Shown here piece by piece: positions 1 to 6,590 of a stretch of 6,715 bases of DNA; the first letter of the stretch is position 1; every line of letters begins with the position of its first letter. The notes under the pieces were generated by a model. It searched no databases, was not told where the DNA came from, and worked only from the letters and a program-made list of their open reading frames with translations. The position numbers and the translations under genes are program-made. Where the stretch lies: positions 1 through 6,715 of the forward strand of contig JAOZTW010000286.1 of the NCBI GenBank assembly GCA_029938985.1. The letters run 5' to 3'. Origin of the DNA: Bacteroidales bacterium (GTDB lineage Bacteria > Bacteroidota > Bacteroidia > Bacteroidales > JAOZQN01).

Positions 1-1596
1 ATCTCGCCAGCTACAAACCACATTTCCATCTCTATTTATTATTTGAGCATGAATATCTGCAATATTTGCTATTGTTATACCATCGTCGTCGTCGTCTGGT
101 TTGAAGAAAGTAAAAACATCGTTCTTACCATCTCCGTTTGGAGTAAATATATTAATATCTTTTAGAACAACAGGACGAGGGATAACTTTAATAGAATCTT
201 TAACCGTGTAATTACAACCAGTTTCACTAATAGCTTTTAGTTTGATATAAAAATCACCTGCTTCAAAATACTTTTTTTTAACATCAGATACTTCCTTTAC
301 CTTATCGCTACCATCTCCAAATTTCCAAACCCAATCGGTAGCCCAAGTGGTAGCGTTTGACATGTCAACTTTTTCTCCAATATAAGGAACTTTATTGCTA
401 ATAGTTATTTCTGGGATTTCTACAGTTACCTTAACAATTGAACTATCTACACAACCAAAATCACTTTGAACTTTAAAAAAGTAGTTAATAGGATCGTCCT
501 CACCTACTTTCAACTTGGCAACTCCTGCATTAGAAGATATGCCATCGTCTGAATTTTCACTATCCCACATATAACTACCTTCATCAAATGAATTAGTATA
601 AATAATTGTATCTGCTTCTACCGAAGGATCAAAAAACAAACACCATTCAAATAAGTAACCATTATCAATTGATATTTCGTCGTAAATATTTATAGTCCAA
701 TCACCATTATAAGAACAACCTATTAAGTTATCAAAAGATTCATAAGATTGGTATCCTCCACTTGCAATAGTTGTTGACGTGGTTAAAGTTGAGCTTATTA
801 AAAATTCGTTTTCAGGTGTGTAATCCCAATAATACCAGTGTCCAACTCCTTGTATGTCTATTTGTTCTTCGTCGTCAAAAGGCTCACCAAGATATTTATC
901 TTCTCCCTCATTATTTTTTAGAATTATTGTTTTATCAACTCCTTCATAATTTGTACATGTAAGGGTTATTTTTAAATCCGAGGCATTAGAATGCTCTATT
1001 TTTACTCCAATTGAATCAATATTTTCGGCGTTTGTTAAAACATTTCCAACAGGAAAATCTCTTCTATTTATTGTATAGCTAATATTATTTCCAGGTTGAA
1101 TATTTTTGGGATAATCAATAACTTGAATATTACTTTTTTCACCTTCCTCCCATTCAATTGGTGTTACTTGTCCTGTTAGCACCACTTCTTCGCCAGGACA
1201 AATTCCATCTTGACTTGCAGGAACATCCGATTCAGTGCCTTCAAAATCGGGCTCAACACTAATCAAAACAGGAAGAATATCATAACTTTTTTCAACCACT
1301 TTATCCGTTGTGCGAGTGGCAATAACTCTAATTCTAAAAGCTCCTTCGTCTGCAAACTCATGTTGATTAATAGTATCCCATAAAGTTGGATATGTAGTAG
1401 TGCCATCATCAAAATCCCATTCTATTTGAACATCGTCATCAATCAAAGCTCCTTCTATTTCAACTTCAAAATCAAATGATATTCCCTTACACGTTTTGAG
1501 AGTGTCGATAGGTGCGGTATCAAAAAATACTTTAAACTGTGCAAAAGAAATTTTCACAAATATTATCAGCAAGATTATTAATTTTATTTTTTTCAC
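1..1596 (-). CDS. Secreted PKD / P-domain / CHU_C surface protein, 3' end cut by window
   Basis: The minus strand is open without a stop from a GTG at 1596 to the window edge (532 residues). No ATG lies between this GTG and the upstream in-frame stop at 1633-1635. The GTG is followed by a signal peptide, VKKIKLIILLIIFVKISFAQ (residues 1-20), which supports the start. Domains seen: PKD-like around W60 (WDFDDG); a proprotein-convertase P-domain-like region at about 172-318 (GDWTINIYDE near W300); a second PKD around W424 (WKFGDGSD); and the start of a gliding-motility-associated C-terminal domain, with NIFTPNGDGKNDVF at 482-495. That last domain is the usual type IX secretion sorting module, so export to the cell surface is inferred. 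About 40 residues are probably missing at the C-terminus. Five Asp codons in a row (82-96) form a small triplet repeat. No peptidase domain precedes the P-domain in the visible part. Role: probably an adhesin or structural surface protein; substrate unknown. Confidence 0.93.
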   Translation of the reverse strand, partial: MKKIKLIILLIIFVKISFAQFKVFFDTAPIDTLKTCKGISFDFEVEIEGALIDDDVQIEWDFDDGTTTYPTLWDTINQHEFADEGAFRIRVIATRTTDKVVEKSYDILPVLISVEPDFEGTESDVPASQDGICPGEEVVLTGQVTPIEWEEGEKSNIQVIDYPKNIQPGNNISYTINRRDFPVGNVLTNAENIDSIGVKIEHSNASDLKITLTCTNYEGVDKTIILKNNEGEDKYLGEPFDDEEQIDIQGVGHWYYWDYTPENEFLISSTLTTSTTIASGGYQSYESFDNLIGCSYNGDWTINIYDEISIDNGYLFEWCLFFDPSVEADTIIYTNSFDEGSYMWDSENSDDGISSNAGVAKLKVGEDDPINYFFKVQSDFGCVDSSIVKVTVEIPEITISNKVPYIGEKVDMSNATTWATDWVWKFGDGSDKVKEVSDVKKKYFEAGDFYIKLKAISETGCNYTVKDSIKVIPRPVVLKDINIFTPNGDGKNDVFTFFKPDDDDDGITIANIADIHAQIINRDGNVVCSWRD

Positions 1597-1684
1597 AAAT
1601 TTTATTTTTAGTTTTATATAAAAGTTTATATCTTATTTTTTATTTAAAATATAAAACGAGATTATGAAATTTAGTTTAAAAACG

Positions 1685-1692
1685 CAAAGTTA
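1685..1692 (-). promoter_or_regulatory. Weak -7 box (TAACTTTG) near surface-protein gene
   Basis: The minus strand reads TAACTTTG, matching the Bacteroidota -7 consensus TAnnTTTG. It would give a leader of about 80 nt before the GTG at 1596. No TTG lies at the expected 17-23 nt upstream, so it is weaker than the site at 2072-2102, although its distance to the gene is more usual. Confidence 0.3.
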
Positions 1693-1722
1693 TTAATTTT
1701 ATTGCAGTATTTAATATTCTTA

Positions 1723-1788
1723 TAAACAATTAATTATTAAAAAAAGAAGATTATTTAGTGTAGCATATAGGTTCTTATTAATTGTTTA
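1723..1788. repeat. 12-bp perfect inverted repeat in spacer
   Basis: TAAACAATTAAT (1723-1734) is the exact reverse complement of ATTAATTGTTTA (1777-1788), with 42 nt between the arms. In such AT-rich DNA a 12-bp match may be chance. It could form a hairpin in the leader of the minus-strand transcript. Confidence 0.3.
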
Positions 1789-1845
1789 AAAAAAATATTT
1801 TCTGCTATCATATATTTTTCCAAATCTTGATTATCAATATCAGCT

Positions 1846-2038
1846 GTATTAGGACGTTTTATGCATATTAAAATAAATAATTGACAATTTTAAAATGAAC
1901 ATATTTTTGTTTTTAACAATTCACTAAATATAATAATATCAGGATATTTGCATATTTTTTTGAAGAAGTAAAAAGTAAAAAGAACAAGTTTAAATCGTCA
2001 ATTATTTGTTTAAATATGCCTTATAATTCGGTCTATAG
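1846..2038. repeat. Long imperfect palindrome, MITE-like or structured leader
   Basis: The best arms are 1863-1885 and 1997-2019: the second, reverse-complemented, matches the first at 21 of 23 bases. Further matching pieces share the same centre near 1941: AATATC-AG-GATATT at 1935-1948 and a 6-bp pairing of 1926-1931 with 1952-1957. The segments between these pair less well (17 of 35). Outside the main arms, weaker similarity (9 of 13, after a 3-nt gap) carries the symmetry to about 1846 and 2038. The shared centre argues that one long palindrome has decayed. It lies inside the inferred minus-strand leader. It could be a remnant of a short non-autonomous transposable element or a folded RNA; no target-site duplication was recognised. 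Confidence 0.5.
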
Positions 2039-2071
2039 ATTTTGGGAATTTTTTTGATTTGAAATATAATG

Positions 2072-2102
2072 CAAAAGTAATATTTATTTTTAAAAAAGCA
2101 AA
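2072..2102 (-). promoter_or_regulatory. Bacteroidota-type promoter, leftward (TTTG-N19-TACTTTTG)
   Basis: On the minus strand TTTG (2102-2099) is followed by exactly 19 nt and TACTTTTG (2079-2072), an exact fit to the Bacteroidota sigma consensus TTTG / TAnnTTTG. Transcription would start near 2065 and run left through the long palindrome to the surface-protein gene, giving a leader of about 470 nt. It might instead serve a separate small RNA. Confidence 0.5.
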
Positions 2103-2193
2103 AATTAAAATTTTTGAATTTATATGTTTTTGTATTTTATAGTTATTTTTTTAAAAATTACTTGAATCTTGGTTTTGCAAAATAACATAAAAC

Positions 2194-2256
2194 GAATAAA
2201 TATATTTTCACTAATTAATTTGGTTATTATCAGTAAATTAATACAAATATTTATTC
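2194..2256. repeat. 63-bp imperfect palindrome upstream of plus-strand promoter
   Basis: The outer arms GAATAAATAT (2194-2203) and ATATTTATTC (2247-2256) are perfect reverse complements. A nested 8-bp pair, ATTAATTT (2214-2221) and AAATTAAT (2235-2242), has nearly the same centre. It ends 16 nt before the -33 element at 2273, a plausible place for a regulator to bind. The composition is very AT-rich, so chance cannot be excluded. Confidence 0.3.
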
Positions 2257-2272
2257 CTTTTTTAATAATTTT

Positions 2273-2303
2273 TTTGAAAGTCACAATTAATTAAATATCT
2301 TTG
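2273..2303 (+). promoter_or_regulatory. Bacteroidota-type promoter for the TIR gene (TTTG-N19-TATCTTTG)
   Basis: TTTG (2273-2276), 19 nt, then TATCTTTG (2296-2303) followed by CGG matches the Bacteroidota promoter consensus, with the same spacing as the divergent promoter at 2072-2102. The start of transcription should be near 2310, leaving a leader of about 250 nt before the ATG at 2561. Confidence 0.6.
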
Positions 2304-2418
2304 CGGTGAATAAAAATAAATATTAACAATTTTCATTTTTTAATATTTGTTTAGTGAAAAAGAAAAAATAACTAAGCCCAATTCTACTTGTTTATTTTGC
2401 CCTTTTAAAAATATCATT

Positions 2419-2434
2419 AAATAGCTCGCTATTT
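2419..2434. promoter_or_regulatory. Small perfect dyad in leader of TIR gene
   Basis: AAATAGC-TC-GCTATTT is a perfect 7+2+7 inverted repeat about 110 nt downstream of the inferred transcription start. The gap is too short for a simple hairpin loop at full stem length, so a dimeric repressor site is the more natural reading. No regulator gene is visible in the window. Confidence 0.25.
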
Positions 2435-2560
2435 GCAGATTAGTTAAAATAATAGAAGAACAAAAAAACGGCGTATCTTGGAGTTACTTATTATTTCATT
2501 TTCACTTAATAAAAATATTCAAAACAATAATTTACTAACTATTCATTATTCAATATTTAT

Positions 2561-5500
2561 ATGAGAGTTTTTCTCGGTGGTACAGTAGCAGGTTCAAAAT
2601 GGCGTGATTATGTTATGCCAAAATTAGAAATCGAATATTTTAATCCAATTGTTGACAATTGGTCTGAAGAGAAGCAGAAAATAGAGATTCACGAAAGGGA
2701 GCATTGTGATTATTGCCTATATATAATATCTCCAAAAATGCTGGGTTGGTATGCTTTGGCAGAGGTAATTGATGATAGCTACAAAAGAAGTGATAAAACA
2801 ATTTTTTGTTACCTGCAATACGATGAGGATAAAAAATTTTCGGACACACAAATAAAAGAGTTAGAATATGTTGGACAGATGGCAGAAGCTAATGGTGCTA
2901 TTTGGAAACAAAATTTAGACGAAGTAATTAATTACTTAAATTCGGCTAATAAAATAGCCAACGATGTACTTTTACAACAAACCGACCAGATAAATACCGC
3001 TTTTATAAGCTATGGACGACGACATTCTTTGGCTTTTGCCCGAAAATTGTATAAAAGTCTTACCGACAAAGGTTATGATATTTGGTTTGATATGAATGAT
3101 ATTCCACTTGGAGTTGATTTTCAGGAGCAAATAGACGATGGTATAAGAATGTCGGATAACTTTATTTATATAATGTCGCCACATTCAATAAATTCTGTTT
3201 ATTGCTACAAAGAGTTAGTTCTCGCTTTAAAGTACAATAAAAGAATTATTCCTATTTTACATGTTGAACCACAAGATGATGCTACCTGGACTAAAATTGC
3301 TCCAGAAGCAGGTAAAAGAAATTGGATTTATTTACGACAAGACTATAATACAGCCCTTGAATTATCAGGAAAAACTTTTGAAATAGGAGAAAAAATTCTT
3401 GAAACCACCGAAGAAAATTGGAAATTTACTGACGATTACAAAACTGCTTTTAACAGTTTAATTACTTTAATTGACAGCCATAGAGCTTTTGTTCGTACTC
3501 ATACAATACTGTTATACAAATCAACAGAATGGATTAAAAAATCCAAAAGCACCCAAAAACTACTTGTTGGTAAACAACGACAAGAAGCTGAAAGTTTTTT
3601 GGAACGAAGTCAACAAACATTTAAAAACGATACTGGACACATAATATTGCCTCCTTGTATGCCCACAAATACTTTGGCAGAATATGTAATGGAGAGCAAA
3701 AAAAATGGTGTAAATTTACAATGCGATTTATTTATTTGTCACGATTTAGATGATGCAAAAACAGTAAAAATAATTGTTTCATCACTTGCAAAATATGGTT
3801 TTTCATCTTGGATTAGTTCAAAAGATATTTCAAAAGGGGTAGAATATAATCATGCAATACACAATGGAGTAATTCAATCGTCAAATATTTTATTTTTTCT
3901 TTCCAAAAAATCTTTAAATTCTGATTATTGTAAAAAAGAATATAACTACGCTTGGGATTATAACAAAAGAATTATACCAATTTTGATTGACAAAGAAGCT
4001 GCAAATTTTGAAAATGCAGAAGATTTTAATGATTTAGTAAATACTCAATATATTGATTTTACAGATTTAACAAATGAAGTTGATATTGAAATAAAAGACC
4101 ACAGCGATGTAATTGCAGATGTTGAAGCTCGTAGAGAAAAAACTCCTTTTGAAAAATCACTTGGCGAAATAGTAAACACTTTAAGTATTGAGCGAACTTA
4201 TTATGAGGAACATCGAGTGTTTCTCGTGCAAGCAATTCGTTGGAAAGAATTGGGACAAAAACAATCTTTTTTATTAAGAGGATACAATTTTGAAAATGCA
4301 AAAACATGGCTACGTTTACATAAAGACGACACACATTATGCACCATTAGAAATTCACAAAGAATTTATTCTTGCCAGTGAGGCCGCAAAAGGACAACTCG
4401 GTACTGACGTGTTTGTTTCCTATTCAAGAAAAGACAGCGACTTGGCAAGACTTTTGAATAGAAAATTGCAAGCTGCAGGAAAAACTACTTGGTTTGACCA
4501 AGAGAGTATTTCGAAAGGAGTAGATTTTGAAAAAGAAATATTTAAAGGAATAAATGGTTGTAATAATTTTGTATTTGTAATTTCTCCTGACGCTATAAAT
4601 TCGGAATATTGTGAACGAGAGGTTGATTATGCTGTGTCGCAACACAAACGAATAATTACGTTATTGGCAAGAGAAACCAATCCAGACTCTATGCCAGAAG
4701 CACTTAGAATTATCAATTGGATTGATTTTAAAGATACCGATTTCTCTGAAGCTTTTTCCGATTTGTTGCAAGCCGTAGAACTTGACCGAGAACATACTGC
4801 CAATCACACTTTATTACAACAACGAGGGAACGAATGGAATGACCAAAATAAAAGTAATGATTTTTTGTTGAACACCACAGCCTGTATAAACGCAGAAAAA
4901 TGGCTTACCGAGGCTTACGAAAAAAACACTAAAACTATTTTTGAAAAACATGAAAAATTAGAGAGTAAAAAAGTTCCATCACCAACAAAGTTACAAATAA
5001 ATTATATAAAAGAAAGTAGAAAAGCAATAGACGAAGCTATTGCCTTAGAAAAAAAGAAACGAAAAAGACTCCAGAAATTAGTTGTAGTTGCAACTTGTGC
5101 TTCTATAATTGCAATAGGACTTTTTATATTTGCTATGTTCCAAACAAAAAAAGCAACTGTTCAAAAAGAAATTGCAGAAACAAAAACAAAAAATTCTACT
5201 GAATTACTAAAAGGATTGATGCCTGATTCAGCAAAAATTTTATATTCTCATTTTTATAATATTGCTATAAAAGAATACGAAAATTGTAATTTTGAAAATA
5301 CAGCCTTTAATTTAGATTTTGTACGTCTTGCTCCTGACTTACCAGATAGCTTGAAAGTGAAAATTCAAACAGAAATTTCTAAATGTGATAGTTTGATAAT
5401 TTACAATAACAAAGCAATGGAGTTTTACAGGAATTTTGAACATGAGAAAGCAAAATTTATGTATGAGAAAATATTGGAATTGAAACCAAACGATGAAATG

Positions 5501-6343
5501 ATACTGTGTAGAATAAAATATTGTGAAAACCCAGTACATAAAAAAGATAATTTTGTTTTGGTAAAGGGAGGAACTTACATTATGGGTGATGGAAGAAATG
5601 ATGATAATCCTAAACACCAAGTAACACTTGACGATTATTATTTATATAAATATGAAACAACAAATGCTGAATTTGCTGAATTTTTAACTATTTATGGTTC
5701 AGACATTGTTAAAACAGGAAACAATAAAGATAAAGGAATGATAGCTTATGATTGGCTTGGAATAGTAAAAGAAGGAAAAATATGGAAAACTTATGTTGAT
5801 GATTTAGGAGTTTATGACAACTATCCCGTAATGCGAGCTACATGGTTTGGAGCAAATGAATTTTGTAAATTTTGGAATTACAGCCTACCAACAGAAGCTC
5901 AATGGGAGTATGCTGCAAGAAGTAGAGGTAAAGATATAAATTATGCTTGGGGAAATACAGAACCAGTTGGTGAAAATACAACAAAATTTGGGAGTATTGG
6001 AGATGTTAATTTCGAAAGAGACTATCCTACATATCCAACACAAGCTAATTATGATGATGGATATATAGAAACCTCACCAGTAGGAATTTTTGATGCCAAC
6101 GAGCTTGGTTTACATGATATGACAGGAAATGTACATGAATGGTGTTTGGATTGGTATTCGGCTGATTATTATATTAATAGTAAAGAAAAAAATCCAACAG
6201 GAGCCGATGCGGGAACAAATAAAGTTTCTCGTGGAGGTACATGGATACATTGCAAATACGACTGTTATACTACCTCACGTTTTAGTAATATTCCTTCACT
6301 TACATATTCAAATATTGGTTTTAGAGTAGCTAAAAATAAATAA
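2561..6343 (+). CDS. Single-chain defence-like protein: NDT-like domain, three TIR modules, TM helix, TPR-like, FGE-sulfatase
   Basis: A 1260-residue protein. The ATG at 2561 is the first start after an in-frame stop (2528-2530) and begins the first domain directly; there is no Shine-Dalgarno. Domains: residues 1-125, nucleoside 2-deoxyribosyltransferase-like (MRVFLGGTVAGSKWRD; D50; E68 in AEVIDDS); TIR1 from 145 (FISYGRRHS, likely catalytic E218); TIR2 from 388 (E460); TIR3 from 616 (FVSYSRKDS, E687). Each TIR is followed by a helical linker ending in a short motif at S379, S606 and S819. A lysine-rich stretch then leads into a transmembrane helix (about 840-860), a TPR-like region (about 948-980), and an FGE-sulfatase domain (996-1260; LPTEAQWEYAAR, GNVHEW at 1189-1194, RGGTW, ending GFRVAKNK). 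TIR domains commonly cleave NAD+; that activity, and a defence role, are inferred. The gene appears monocistronic. The reading frame is intact. Confidence 0.96.
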   Translation: MRVFLGGTVAGSKWRDYVMPKLEIEYFNPIVDNWSEEKQKIEIHEREHCDYCLYIISPKMLGWYALAEVIDDSYKRSDKTIFCYLQYDEDKKFSDTQIKELEYVGQMAEANGAIWKQNLDEVINYLNSANKIANDVLLQQTDQINTAFISYGRRHSLAFARKLYKSLTDKGYDIWFDMNDIPLGVDFQEQIDDGIRMSDNFIYIMSPHSINSVYCYKELVLALKYNKRIIPILHVEPQDDATWTKIAPEAGKRNWIYLRQDYNTALELSGKTFEIGEKILETTEENWKFTDDYKTAFNSLITLIDSHRAFVRTHTILLYKSTEWIKKSKSTQKLLVGKQRQEAESFLERSQQTFKNDTGHIILPPCMPTNTLAEYVMESKKNGVNLQCDLFICHDLDDAKTVKIIVSSLAKYGFSSWISSKDISKGVEYNHAIHNGVIQSSNILFFLSKKSLNSDYCKKEYNYAWDYNKRIIPILIDKEAANFENAEDFNDLVNTQYIDFTDLTNEVDIEIKDHSDVIADVEARREKTPFEKSLGEIVNTLSIERTYYEEHRVFLVQAIRWKELGQKQSFLLRGYNFENAKTWLRLHKDDTHYAPLEIHKEFILASEAAKGQLGTDVFVSYSRKDSDLARLLNRKLQAAGKTTWFDQESISKGVDFEKEIFKGINGCNNFVFVISPDAINSEYCEREVDYAVSQHKRIITLLARETNPDSMPEALRIINWIDFKDTDFSEAFSDLLQAVELDREHTANHTLLQQRGNEWNDQNKSNDFLLNTTACINAEKWLTEAYEKNTKTIFEKHEKLESKKVPSPTKLQINYIKESRKAIDEAIALEKKKRKRLQKLVVVATCASIIAIGLFIFAMFQTKKATVQKEIAETKTKNSTELLKGLMPDSAKILYSHFYNIAIKEYENCNFENTAFNLDFVRLAPDLPDSLKVKIQTEISKCDSLIIYNNKAMEFYRNFEHEKAKFMYEKILELKPNDEMILCRIKYCENPVHKKDNFVLVKGGTYIMGDGRNDDNPKHQVTLDDYYLYKYETTNAEFAEFLTIYGSDIVKTGNNKDKGMIAYDWLGIVKEGKIWKTYVDDLGVYDNYPVMRATWFGANEFCKFWNYSLPTEAQWEYAARSRGKDINYAWGNTEPVGENTTKFGSIGDVNFERDYPTYPTQANYDDGYIETSPVGIFDANELGLHDMTGNVHEWCLDWYSADYYINSKEKNPTGADAGTNKVSRGGTWIHCKYDCYTTSRFSNIPSLTYSNIGFRVAKNK
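2993..5036 (+). repeat. Three tandem TIR-plus-helical-linker modules within the protein
   Basis: Module 1 covers about residues 145-380, module 2 388-607 and module 3 616-820. Each starts with a TIR domain (BB-loop region IPLGVDF, ISKGVEY, ISKGVDF; then NSxYCxxE). Each continues with a helical part containing a conserved His (H314, H551, H749), a Trp about 13 residues on, an LL pair and an A-x-x-W/F-L motif. Each ends with L-x-x-Y/F-[IV]-x-x-S (S379, S606, S819). The same linker type is known after effector domains in TIR and STAND proteins with WD40 or TPR tails. Repeat spacing is 213-227 residues by the terminal Ser. TIR2 is the most divergent copy. Confidence 0.85.
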
Positions 6344-6367
6344 AATACATTTATTAAATGAAAAATT

Positions 6368-6394
6368 AGGTGTTTTCATAAGTGTAAAACACCT
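6368..6394 (+). terminator. Terminator-like hairpin after the TIR gene
   Basis: AGGTGTTTT and AAAACACCT form a perfect 9-bp stem around a 9-nt loop, 24 nt after the stop codon. The T-rich tract that follows (GGCATTTTGGATTTTT) is interrupted and delayed by several bases, so this is a less than ideal intrinsic terminator. It is well placed to end the TIR transcript. Confidence 0.5.
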
Positions 6395-6408
6395 GGCATT
6401 TTGGATTT

Positions 6409-6552
6409 TTAAATACAGCAGTTATCTGCTATGGACGACGACACTCTTTGGCTTTTGCCAGAAAATTATATAAATACCTGAAAAGTCAGGAAAACTTTTT
6501 ACCAGAACATTAAAGCATTGATTAATTGCTTTTTAATAAAATCCAAGTAATG
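6409..6552 (+). pseudogene. Decayed fragment of a second TIR gene (paralog of the upstream one)
   Basis: Bases 6428-6474 match 3009-3055 of the large gene at 44 of 47 positions. In translation the fragment gives LNTAVICYGRRHSLAFARKLYKYLKSQ, against INTAFISYGRRHSLAFARKLYKSLTDK at the start of TIR1. It then jumps to TCAGGAAAACTTTT (from 6486), which resembles 3365-3379 inside the same TIR region but lacks one A. Restoring that base leads into YQNIKALIN, similar in kind to YKTAFNSLIT of TIR1. The frame as it stands stops at 6511-6513. So it holds the first strand and helix of a TIR, with most of the domain deleted and one frameshift. The KYLKSQ ending differs from the local copy, so a separate paralog is more likely than a recent partial duplication. 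It has no start codon. Confidence 0.75.
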
Positions 6553-6590
6553 TATTAAGACTTAATTATCTAAAGTATTATTATACGAAA

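Larger units (their letters stand above)
1597..2560. other. Long AT-rich spacer between divergent genes
   Basis: These 964 bases hold no convincing gene on either strand. They contain a strong promoter candidate in each direction (minus 2072-2102, plus 2273-2303), a weaker minus-strand -7 box nearer the surface-protein gene (1685-1692), and several inverted repeats, the largest at about 1846-2038. The two strong promoters imply untranslated leaders of roughly 470 nt (minus) and 250 nt (plus), both unusually long. A 44-codon open stretch on the minus strand (1755-1889) and a 37-codon one on the plus strand (2425-2538) have protein-like composition but no usable start at their beginning. Confidence 0.8.

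Noticed and set aside
771..962. 63-codon plus-strand ORF
   Set aside because: It lies wholly inside the minus-strand surface-protein gene, which has clear domains; it is an opposite-strand shadow.
1881..1909. Plus-strand promoter (TTGACA-like, then TATTTTTG)
   Set aside because: The spacing is 18 nt and the motif falls within the palindrome arms; such matches are frequent in DNA this AT-rich and no gene follows.
2425..2538. 37-codon open stretch on the plus strand in the leader, with a protein-like piece VKIIEEQKNGVSWSY
   Set aside because: It has no ATG, GTG or TTG start at the beginning and is short enough to be open by chance; no family was recognised.
1597..2560. tRNA, CRISPR array or riboswitch in the long spacer
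   Set aside because: No cloverleaf-like GC-bearing stems, no regularly spaced direct repeats and no recognised riboswitch core were seen.
2640..5620. Minus-strand ORFs of 69-95 codons opposite the TIR gene
   Set aside because: All are antisense shadows of a well-supported long gene, with low-complexity hydrophobic translations.
6129..6329. 66-codon plus-strand ORF in another frame
   Set aside because: It overlaps the conserved end of the FGE-sulfatase domain and has no protein-like features of its own.
6233..6330. Variable repeat of a diversity-generating retroelement
   Set aside because: The position in the FGE domain fits, but no template repeat or reverse transcriptase is present downstream within the window.
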